Assembly (NCBI GenBank): GCA_000469685.2
Contig: LS997562.1
Location: 665,001 to 729,000, forward strand
DNA from: Haemonchus contortus
Taxonomy: Eukaryota > Nematoda > Chromadorea > Rhabditida > Trichostrongylidae
Length of the DNA: 64,000 nt
Reading direction: 5' to 3'
In this document: one piece after another, positions 23,901 to 35,900 of the stretch
Layout: each line of letters starts with the position of its first letter
Numbering within the stretch: position 1 is the first letter of the stretch
Notes under the pieces: generated by a model
Databases searched by the model: none
What the model was told of the DNA's origin: nothing
Seen by the model: only the letters and a program-made list of their open reading frames with translations
Made by a program: the position numbers and the translations under genes

Positions 23901-26900
23901 GCAGGTACATAGTATAGAGTATTATGGACTATGGATACATTCGAGTTTCTATGAATTTTGAACTTTGACATTTTTCACCTTTCAATCACTGTTGGCTCTC
24001 TTTTATCGGTGATGAAAAAAAAACCGTTCTGGTTTTACATAATCAGTAAATATGATATTCATTGGAACACAATGGTGAAAAATGTCACAGTTAGTAGAGG
24101 GTATAGCTACTAAGCTGCCACATGAGCGATGGAGTTGCGATTTTATGAGGTCTATCTATCAGCAACAGCAAGATCGAGACTGCCCGCGTTGCTTACTAGC
24201 AGTCACCAACCATGCCATTTCTGCGTCATATAATGGACCGTTCTTGGCTACGTCGAAAGCGATTCCTATGAAGTAAATGCTAAAATGACTCACGTAGGAT
24301 TTCCAGCGCACACTTCGAGGCAGGAGTTGAGCGAAACGACCTTGTACGTTTTGCTGGCAATACCACGTTGCTTAGTATGCAGGTATCGTGAAAATAACGC
24401 GTCGTCTTTGTTGATCGAGCAATCTCCTTCCACTAGAGGCATGTCTGTTGAATTTTCTAATTGACTGGCCGCCGCTCTCGCACATCGATGAGTGCGAGTG
24501 AAAGTAATCGTGTGCGGCCATCTTACATATTACAATTTTCTAATGGGTTCAGTATTTTTTAGGTTCGCCTAGGAGAAATGTACGAGTGCTCGATTATTGA
24601 TGTTCAGCAAATGGTGGATCGGGACAGTAATAGAGTTGTTTAAAATGGATACTGATCGTACCTGCTAGACAGTGCAGATCGTAGAGATCGGTTCCTTGTC
24701 GAATTTGGGGTCGAAGAGTGGACATACTGTCTAGATAAAGAAGACTGCAAGTGCCAGCCTGTTTATCGTAATTGAAGGAGCGGCATTTTTCTGGTGCTGT
24801 TCCGAAGCATCTAAAAACGAGAATTAGAAAGAGTAATGCTTCATGGTTTTCAAGGAAAGTTTCTCAGGGCTGCCTGAATTCTTTTCACACTTTGGCGCAG
24901 CTTTTCACAAATAGAAGCGTCTCGTTATAGTTACGTTATTATTATAGGGTTACAATTTAAATCAAAATCCGTGCAACTCCCGCGTATTGCAAGTAATGGA
25001 CATCCACCAACTTTTTCATGCACTCCTTGACACCTTTCGCGGCAGCCTTCAACACATGCAGATCTCCTTCACCCTCTGGCAGAGCAGCGTTGACGGTGCG
25101 AACAGCCTAGAAAAAGGATTAAGTGCCTCGATTCGTTAGAGATCGGGAATTGTGTCTCTCAAAGAAGCCGCAGTTGTAGTGCGCGCGCTTACCAGGGTAG
25201 GATCGATTATAATTTTTCAAACAAACTCTGTAGCTTTGGTACTTTACGCCCAAAACCCCATGCTGTATTTATCGAACTGTGAATTTGTGGTAACTACCTT
25301 TAGGTGAGTTCCGGCTGGGCACTTCTCAGATTTCAGGTGGCACGAGATATCGAAGTAGTCAACCTAGAAAAACTTCTGATTTTTCCGATTTCCCTTGAGT
25401 CTCATTAAAGAGCTGATCTCGAGTATGAGCATAGAAAGTGTGAGATTTGAATAAATAAAATCGAATTTGAAGCTAACTTGGAACTCGTCGCCCTCGGGAA
25501 TAAAGAGGTCGGGTTTCGTATGACGGGTCTCGGCGTTCAGAATGCACTCCTGCTCGTTGTAGTAGTACATCACGGACTTGCACTCGAAATTGTCTCCAGT
25601 CTCTGGTGGTGGGCTGAAAAGAGCGAGGGGCTTTTTACGTCTGTTTGCATCATGAATAGCTTAGTACGCTCTCGAATTAGCATACTATTGAACTGAATCT
25701 GGATGCATGGATTTCGACGACGCTGTTAGGTAACAATTAATATAAATCTATTCGAGAAGAGGTAGATACTTTTTAAAACAAACGTTCGAAGTATTTAGAA
25801 AAATATGTAGTCTCTTAGTTGTATGTAGACTTGGTATTTTCCTGAGGAGTGTGTGATAATTTGTACCTACTTGAAGGCAAGCTGTCTTTGCCTCAGCTGG
25901 ATCCTGATTTAATAACGGATTGCAGAGCGATTCTCGGATAACTGTTAAATTATCCCTGTATTATGAATTTGTAGATGACAATGGCACGTACTTGGTGCAT
26001 TGATCAAGACACATCGTCACCGATGGTACATTTTCCATTACGAAAGCGGCAAAACCAACGAGAATCATCTGTGGAACACGAGTGAACGATGGAATATTGC
26101 GGCATGTGTTCGGGGCTGAAAATATTCAATGGGTAAGTTATTTTTGAAAATTTATATACCGGTATAACATTAGCATTAGGGACTTCTCACGGCAATCATG
26201 GAATAAAAAGCGTCAGATTGAGTCCGATGATGACATGAATAATCTAAAGATAATCTAGTTTCCAATTTTGGAAGTATACCTTCGCTAGGCCTTTTTTTGA
26301 CAATGTGGCACCGAACTTGTGGGACACAAACCCATGATGACAAAATGAGAGACTTCTCACAGATACTACCATAAGTGGCAAAAGCGCTTGATCTGCTTTC
26401 ATAAGCATAATCAATCGTCTTCTTAATGTTGATTCGAATGATGGCTTGAACTGCTGTTGAGCCCCCTCAATAAAGAGAAAATAACAGAGGTAGTAGGTGC
26501 CAGTGTAGACCTCAGATTATAAGAGACCGGCTTACGTATATTTTAAGGGAAGGACATGTTGCGAGACCATGAGAAGTAGTCCTTCCGGAATATCGTGATG
26601 TTCCCTCCATACCACTGGTTGTCAAAAAATCAATAATTGATTATTCAACCTTTTGACTAGCACTGGTTTGAAAGAAATCTGTGTAATTTTCAGGGATAGC
26701 AATATTACGAAAGGAGGTAATTAATCAATTTGTCGAGTCATACGTCAGCTATGTCGAGTCATGCTTCAGCTCGAGACAGCCGACGTATGACTCGACAAAC
26801 ATAAATAACTAGAGATTTGAAGCTTCCTGGTAGCCCAAGTTTTTTAAAACCTTAAGTTGTTAATGAGTATCGATTCAAAAAGTCTCAGAATACGACCTCT

Positions 26901-29900
26901 ATCTAGGACTCCGCTTTAGTCCTCAGGGCAGTTTCAGCGTGCAACGACCGACCGACGATTTGGCTGCTTTCAGAGTCCGCCGTCCGGCCCGGAAGCGCGC
27001 GAGCGCGCGCACGTGCCGGCCGTCGGCGGCGCTAGCAATTTGTTGAAAGCACTGGACGCTGATGAATAACGCGCTCATGACTCGGGGACGGTATCTTCTC
27101 CCCGGAAACGGCGTCGTGTTCGCCGCACCCGACCACGCGTTTTGAAGGGGAAGGTTCACTTCATTGTTCATGGCGCGGCGCTGAACACAAACTGTCCAGT
27201 GTTGTCATCCAGCAACATCTCCGACGGGTGTATGTCGTTTGGCGCGATAGGCGGGGTCGCGCCGCCCATTTGAGGCGGCGCGATTCCGCCCATCGCGCCG
27301 TTCAACCCGTTCAGATCGCGTAATCTTCCGCTCTCCTCTCCTCTATAGATGATAGAAGCCCAATCCATCATCTATAGAGGAGAGGAGAGCAGAAGATTAC
27401 GCGATCTGAACGAGTTAACGGCGCGATGGGCGGAGTCGCGCCGCCTCAAATGGGCGGCGCGACCCCGCCCATCGCGCAAAACGACCGGCTCCCATCTCCG
27501 ACCGGTCGGTCGTTGCACTATAGAAGCACCCAGTGAGATTGTTATTAGTCTCCTTTCTAAGCTTTTAAAGCACATTAACCCTCTAAAAACCCGTTCCTAG
27601 CTAATGGTCGCCTGGTTCTCGCTGAATTTACATTGGATATTCTAACGAACGTCATCTGAGTCTGAGTGTCTAGAGGAGCATGCAAATTCATCAGTTTCCC
27701 TGTTCACTCATAATAATGCCTCAGATAAATCATATCTTGCCACAGAAACGAAAATTCGGTTCGGAAACTTGTGACTCTTACTTCCTACTGTGACTTACTG
27801 TGATTGTTACGGTGACTTATGGTGGTACAAGATGCAATGGTCGAAGAATTTTATGTACAACGTATTTCATTTCACGGCATGACTTTATTTGAATATCCAG
27901 TTTCCCTACCCGTGACGTATAATATGCATCGAATAGAGAATATTGACAAGTACACAAGGGGGGACGGTCAAGTCGTGCGTCCGAGGGTGCGCGCGGCAAA
28001 TTGCGCGGCGAAACCCATACCTATTCTGACGACTTTAGCGCCTATTATTTGGGCCCAATTTTGAAGTACAGTAGAATAGTAGGATCAGCTGACCTTACTA
28101 ATCTACCTTACTTCAGGTTTGGGCCCCAATAATAGGCGCCGGAGTCGTCCGAATTCGCCACGAACTTCGCCGCGCAATTAGCCGCGCGCACTCTCGGACG
28201 CACGACTTGACACACACCCGTACACAAGGAGTGATTGTCGGGACTCGCAGTTAAATCGACCCCGGAAACTGGCGAACGAGTTGCGCGCGCGTATCCAATC
28301 ATCGTGACAACTATTACGGCTTTTGAATCGAGCTGTTCGTTGCGGGACCAAGGAGGGCTACCCCTTCAACTCGATCAATGCAATCTCGCCCGGTGCTATT
28401 TAGCCAGGCGTCTTTCTACCCATCCTCTAGGAACGCATTGAGTTAAGGATTGATGGAATGCTTTGCGATTTACATGAAACATAGTCGGGATTTCGATGAA
28501 GGCTTGTCATGTCAACAAAGAGTAAATCATCATGGTCCATGGGAAAGATGATGGTGAGGATTCAAGAAATAAAAGCCTGGAATAAAAACTGGATAATGGA
28601 TAATGTATAACAAGAATTGTAGTGTTCGGAACTAGAAATTATTCAAGTGAAATTTCATTTGCATTTCCTCGGTGAACAGAGAGGCAGCAAAGGTAAGAAG
28701 GTATCGTTCGAATAGGGTTGAGTAGTAATGATCGGCAGGGGTTAGCTCCCTTTTTCTAGTTCAAGTTGTTCCTCTTTCCTAATTCCAATTCTATTTTTCC
28801 ACATATTCGACGAATTGTGCTCTTGGAGATGCTCCTACATTTTTATCAGGATTAGTGACCTCACTGCAGTTCAGCCATTCTTATTGGCTCATTGCATATC
28901 ATATTGGCTATCCAATTCGTGGGTGGTAACATCAAGGGTCATCGCTCGACAACCAATCAGCCCCTTTTCTTGACTATTTCGTCTAAAAATAGCTGCAATG
29001 AGCCAATAAGAATGGCTGAACTGCAGTGAGGTCACTAATCCTGATAAAAATGTAGTTGTAGGGGCCACCGCTCCTATCCAGCATTAAGCGTCAGAACGCT
29101 AAGAGAACGATAGCTAAGTTCATTCTTGATCGGATGCAGTTATTAGTAAAAAAAATAAGTTTTTACGAATACTTCAAGAAGGAGGGGGCACCGGGTGGGT
29201 GAGATGATTATCTCGTGCAGAAAGCCGCGATAGGATAAGAATTGTACATACTTATACTCAACTGGTTCACCCACACCGATTCTGCTTTCCTCCTTAGTCC
29301 TGGGGCTTAGTTAAGAAAACCCATAGTTACTTGACACCACTCGAGAACCATTCGCGACGCGAAATCGGTCAGCACTTCTCTAGCGCTCAATGTTCTATAG
29401 TACCTCTTCCGCCCGTTTGTGCGCTTTCAGAGTTCAACGAGTGCCGACCGAGCGACCGACCGATAGCGTAGCACCCCTGATGTCGGTCTCGCTTGGAAAT
29501 CGAATAAAATTAAACGCAAGAATAACCAAAGAATAAACGTTACTGTTTGTACTCAATGACAGACTGCTACCGACTTCTACCTGAGTGGAAATGGATAGCA
29601 TGGATTGTGTTGAAGGAATAGTTGCTCATGGCCTCGCAACGACTGCTTGATTCGAAAGTTGAATAGTTGCCACACCGCAATAATCGAATAGGTGTCGCGC
29701 ACAACTCGTCCGCCAATTTTTTGGGGAGTAAGTTTAGCTGCCATTATTGTTGGGACGGCTAGACGTATACGAATGGGACAGCGGCAGAGACATCGTGTTG
29801 CTTGACATACCCGTTCAAGCCACAGCCCACAACTCGATCACTGCAAAGCCGAGTTTCCCGTTCGGCTTTCGTTTCCGTTCATTTTGCCGCGGCTGTGTTA

Positions 29901-32900
29901 ATGACACTGTTCACGATAAAAAAAGTCTTCAGCTTTCTCCCTAGTCTCCCTAGGATGAACCTGTGACCACTAACCAGGGAAGGATCCCAAGTTGAAGTGG
30001 CCGGTTGTAATGGAACCTGTTCTGTGTTTTCATGGACATGTTTTCGGATGCCAATCTCAAATCTGCTTGCCAAATTAGCCGAACGATTCTCTGATGGAGT
30101 TATACTCGAGATGCGACGAACACTTGGATGGAACTGTTTATGATGGTTCGGGGGGTTTATACAGCGGTGTGATTCTGATTCTCCCTCATCTTCTTATCTA
30201 TCCATTTCGTAGCTGCTTCTCCAGATAGCAGTCTACTCTAGCAATCGTTCACTCCCTACAGTTATGAGGGCGGTTTCAAATAAAATAAGTGGACATAAAC
30301 TACATGTTTATACCAGGCTACTCAACGGTGGCTTGAGGCAGTGGTAAGACTGACGCTTCATATGCGAGAGACTATGGTTCGGTTTTGTGGTGGGCGGGGG
30401 CGAAGTTTTCGCAGCACATGGATTTTTTTCCTTGCACCGTATAAATCTCTTTTATGTTGGTTTAAGAAATGTAAGATACTTTCGGCGCTTTCAACAGCAT
30501 CTTCCTCACTCAAAACACTCCGATTGTTTTTTTGTATCAGAACGCTACATTCACACTAGAAGACTTTTATATCGTTTCTCGCAAAGTCACGAGTGTATGC
30601 ATAAAAGTTGGGAGCAGAAGATATCATGTATGGGGTGAGGCCATATTGTTGAATGGCAACAAGAAATTAACAACTGTGAAGGACTTAATAAGTCTCGTGG
30701 TGCCGCAGGGACGTTCATTAATTTCACCTGCCTTTATGGAGGTTAACGGACTAAATAGCTTTATGATTCTGGATGAAGCTCACGAGTCCACTACCAGTAA
30801 TGTTATAATTAGAAAGTTCGGTGCCACCACGCACGATCGTACGCATTCTAGAACCGGGTGCGCTTCGTTGCACGCGTCCGTCGAAACTAGGTCACGCTGC
30901 ACCCGTCGCATTGCGGCGGGCAGCCCGCGATACTTGACGGATGTCGCAGCTGTCAGTGGGGCATACCATTCGCGTTTGGTCCATCGCAGTCAGTCAAAGA
31001 GAAGATAACACCGACAAATTCAAACCATTCGGTTCACTGACCCTTGATGTTACTGTAACGTCATCTCGAAACCTCAAAGAGGTGCGCCGCGCGGCAAGAG
31101 GGCGGGTTAACTTACTTTCGTCGGATGCGCGTACGACGGACGTTCTCCTTCTAAAACCACGAAGCGCTCGTGATTCAGGTAACCATCAATGAAAAGGCAA
31201 GGCATAAGGATGAAAGATTTGGTAGTTGCAGAGATGAACCGCACTACCTCTGCTCCTTTCTTCGAGCCTTTTGGGACCAATGAGTGCAGAGCATATTGCT
31301 CAAAAAATCCCGTTTCAAATATATTCTATAGAAAATATCACGACTTTGGCGTTGATCGATTCGGCCTCTGCGAAACGCCTCGCATTCGAATTTCATTCAG
31401 AGTGGCGTTTAGAATGTTCAAGTGGCTTATACAATGACATCCCGTGACCAGCAATGTACAAGTCAGTGCTTTTATCCACCCAGACGAATGTAGTTCCAAA
31501 TGACCGAGCCCGGAGTGACGGAGGCCTTGATCAGCTTGGACGATATTCGATGCGGGCTCCAATCACTGAGCATCCACGTGTTGTAGTGTGCCACCTGTCG
31601 CCACAGCGCTTTCGATCCACTGTGGATAGAGTGTGCACGGACATTTAAAAACTTGAAGCGACATTGCATTTTTTAGGCGAGAAAGATGCTATTGAGAGCG
31701 TTGAAAGTTCGTAGAACGCGATAAAGTCAACTAAAAAAGAATTGCTAGGGTGCAAGGAAAAAAATCCCATGCGGTGCAAAAATCTCGCCTCCTCAAAGCC
31801 CGAACCATCTTATAAATGCAGCGTCGACCTTACCAATGCTCCATGCCACCGTTGAGAAGCCTCGTATATCCATTTAATTTATGCTTGCTTATGCTGAACC
31901 CATCCGAAATCACCCTCATGACTCCATTAGGAGAATCGTTTGACAAATTCGGGAAACAGATTCGAGATCAGCATCCGAAAGCATGTTGACCAGATTAAGT
32001 TAGAATTCAAACGGCCACTTCGACTTGGGATCATTCAGTGGAAAGAATAGCGCAAGGGATGCTGTCGTGTCGAATAACGGGCTAGATGAGATCTATGAAG
32101 AGCCCCGAAATCTGTTCAGCCGACGTGGGCGAGGGAACAATCGTGCGTCCGCAGATGCGCGCGGCAAATTGCGATGCGAAATCCGTGGCTACTTGAACGA
32201 CTCAGCCAGCGCCTGTCATGGGCCCAAAGTTTGAAGTAGAGCAAGCAGACTAGTGGGATCAGCTGATCCTCTTGATGTCCTATACTTTAAACCTAAGGCC
32301 CCATGATAGGCGACGTAACCGTCAAAATCACCACGAATATCGCAGCGCATTTTGCCGCGCGTTTCCCCGGATGCGAGGATACACCCTTATCCAGCCGACG
32401 TACATATCCTAGGCAGGTGAGTTTTTCAGGACTGGGCCCGTGTAGGCTACACCATTCGCACCGGAACGCACACGTTGCACTAAGGCAGCTTACTGCCGCT
32501 ACCTGTATGCTGTACACACTTGTTCGAGGAGCTCATCCAAGTACCCCTTTCGTGCAACTTCTGTCGTCACATCCTCGTCCAACCCCTAATTTTTTTTATT
32601 TCAATGTAGCCTTATAATTCTCTAAATACCCCATTTTCGCGTTTTCTTCACAACTTTTGCACTGTTATGGACTTCCACATCCATAATCGTCTTTAACTAG
32701 ATACCCCAAGGTCATCGTAAGCTGTGCCCGCAATCTTATAGATAGATTACTGATTAGGAGAAGAAAGTAAGGGGGTCAATTGATCGACCTATTGAATAGC
32801 CACCAAAGCGTCCACGTCGCCCTCGACAAAACACGAAAGTGCTGATGGAAGACGACTAGAACTGCGTTCGCTGGCTGCTTACATAGTCCGCCGGCCGGCG

Positions 32901-35900
32901 TGCCAGCCGAGGCAGTGCTAGGGGGGAGAAGGGAGGCAGACGGAAACAAAGAAGTAAAGTAGGAGTTGAACCAACCAAGAGTGAACAGATCTGGATATAA
33001 ATCGATGGGATTGCCCAATCAGTCGCCTCAGATAAGCAATAGTTTATCTTACTTGTTCACACCTCGTTCAGATAATCATGGATTACGTTCACCACCAATC
33101 AATGGCCAAGGTAATGTCATTGCATGATACTACTTGTAAAAATTGGGTAGGAGAAAACTGGATCCCGTTCACGGGGCGTAGGGATTATGGAGAAGCAGTT
33201 CATGGGTGAAATGAGCGCAATTTTAGTTAAAACACTCAGTCAAGGCGGGATGTGAAGGTTATGAACCACGGGCAGGGCGTATTCGAAGTATTTCGATGTG
33301 TGTGTTTCGCTGAAAATCGACAGCTCCTATTCTCTTGGACCAGAGGTTTTTAACTTGGGAGAATGCAGCAGCGGGTTAACTTCAACACATAAAGGAGGAG
33401 TGTCCGGCGTCAGTCGTGAGATCCAACCAGCATGAGATGAGAATGAATCAGTAACTAGGCTTACATGCAAAACATTTCTTCTCGTAATAATTGAATCCGT
33501 CGGTGTTGATGAGTGTGCCGCGTCCTAGTGGTTTTGATCTCTCGTCAGACAGAATACACGTACGGGTCCTGTTGTTGTACATGAACGACTTGCAGTTGAA
33601 ATCGTTCACCTAAAAGATTCAGTGAATCATTTTTACCGCTAATATCGGCTATACGGCTAATGCGTGGGTGTAGGCCAAATTTGCGGTCACGCATTATGTG
33701 CAAAATCCAAAACTCTAGCTGTTATTTAAGTTCTTCATGCTCATCAAGCGCAACTGCAACTTTGGCCCCTCCAAATTCACCGTGCGGTTTCGAGATTACG
33801 TTACAGGGATGCCATTGGCTGCTTTCATAGTCCGCCGGCCGGCGTGCCGGCGGAGGCAGTGCTAGCGGGGAGGAGGGAGGCAGACAGATAGGCAAACAGT
33901 CCACGCCCTTTCGAGGGGTTGAAAACAAACAACCTTCGAAGGGGCGTGGACTGTTTGCCTTACACTGTCTGCCTCCCTCCTCCACCGTAGCACTGCCTCC
34001 GCCGGCACGCGCGCCGGCACGCGGGCACGCCGGCGGACTATGAAAGCAGCCATTGAAGGGGTTCACACGCACACATACACACAGACATCCAATACACATG
34101 CATACACGCATACACACATACATACAGACATGAACACACACACCTATACAGATAAATATACACATACCGACCATAGGTACACATACACATACACATTCAC
34201 ATACGCATACACATACACATATATATAGATATAGATATACATACAAATATACACACATATGCACGTATATACACACATACACACATGTACACACATTTAC
34301 ACTCATATACACACACTCACATACATATACACTCACTTACACACATATGCACATTTAAACACATACAAACGTACACACATACACGCGTACACATACACAC
34401 ATACACGTATACAAATACACACGTACACGCCTACATACATACACACATATAAACACAACAATTTTCGATTTGGGAACAATTTTCCTGATATTTTAATGCA
34501 TCTTGGAGGTAGTGACAGTGTAGTGAGGAAGGCCACAGGAAGCCATTCCAGAATTCCGCATAATTTTGCAGACAACATGTTTTCAACCTCTTCCGTTCCC
34601 TTGGGCTCTGTAGCACTCTCCTGAAGTGCTTCGAGAATGCCAATAAGAAATGAATAAGTGAAAGGATAAAGTTCCATACTGTTCTGCCGTGTAGCTTAGT
34701 AATGGAAGGAACCACTTTATTTGGTCAACGTTTCGAGGAAATCGTCGTCTTCAGGACCTAAAAGCCGTTCGGAGCTCCTGATCTGTGGCTTACCCGACCG
34801 AGCGCCCAAACCCGCTAGCCCAGAAAATTGAACACGAAAGGATCCCAAACGAAGAACCAACCTCGTGCAATTCTACCAACGTTGTCGTCCCACTCAACTT
34901 TGTGAACAACAAGGGACCAATGAGACACCATTGACGGTCGTTGGATAAGAGTTGCGCGGTGTTCTCAAAGCACACGGAAAGGAATGAATGGCAGAATGCA
35001 CTCATTTCGGTTGTTCAGCTCAGAATTTCTCTCATGGATACGCAACGCTTCCAAGACCTTTCGAGCGCCAATCTCATTCTCGTAGGCTAAGATTTTGCAT
35101 CAAAATAGTTGTCCGATGTATTTTAGTCGATGCTTCCCATATGGCGTAAAGAGGCTTCCACGTCTCTGCCTGCTTGCTGTTCTTTGACAGTATGCCTAAC
35201 CTCCTTTCCGTCTCACCAATATATATCATTTCGACACAGGCTGAACAGTGAAGCTGCTAGAGTGGCACTAGCTGTGTGCAATCTCGGTCTTTCCCAAACG
35301 GACAAATAACGGTGTGTGTGTCAAGTCGTGCGTCCGAGGGTGCGCGCGGCAAATTGCGCGGCGAAGTTCGTGGCGAATTTGGATGACTGCGGCATTTATT
35401 ATTGGGGCCAAATTCAGAAGTAGGGTAGATTACTAAGGTCAGCTGATCCTACTGTTCTATTGTACTTCAAAATTGGGCCGAAATAATAGGCGCTAAAGCC
35501 GCCGGAATAGATATGAACTTCGCCGCGCCATTTGTCGCGCGCGCCCTCGGACGCACGACTTGACCGTCCCCCCAAATAACGCAGTTATTCGTAGAACATG
35601 CACGATCATAAAGTCTGTTGGGGGATAAGATGACGTTTGATATTGTCCGTTGGTAGATTCACCAAGACAACATCATTAGCCAGATCCGCTCGAGCAATGA
35701 ATGCATTGTCGGGTTTCTGCGCTGACTTTATCCGATATAAACGGGAGCTGTATATGCATCGTAGTCTCACGGTTTCCTAGCGAATGAGCTTTTGAGCCTG
35801 ACCTTCTAAGTTGTTTCCCTTATCCACTGAAGATTGCGATCTTACATGCTAGCTAATGTGACTCCTCTCATTCAACCTCGCTTGTACACACTCCTGTAGC

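Larger units (their letters stand above)
30285..31890. mobile_element. TIR element, about 1.6 kb, with long diverged ends
   Basis: About 190 bases at the left (30285-30475) recur inverted at the right (31700-31890). Shared blocks include CTCAACGGTGGC, GGTTCGG and ATTTTTTTCCTTGCACC. The interior holds an ORF at 30532-31008 and a SINE-like copy at 31438-31640. It is probably a DNA transposon or a composite of repeats. Family and target duplication were not determined. Confidence 0.55.

Noticed and set aside
25868..25960. Open minus-strand stretch with splice-like ends between exons 9 and 10 of the NOAH-like gene
   Set aside because: Exon 9 joins exon 10 directly in phase within a PAN module; inserting this stretch would disrupt it.
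33722..34336. 204-codon minus-strand ORF
   Set aside because: It runs through a (CA)n microsatellite and a palindromic MITE; the composition is that of the repeats.
34715..34760. Functional hammerhead ribozyme
   Set aside because: CTGAAGA and GAAAC are present but stem II is poorly paired and helices I and III are not formed by the flanks; kept only as a possible relic.
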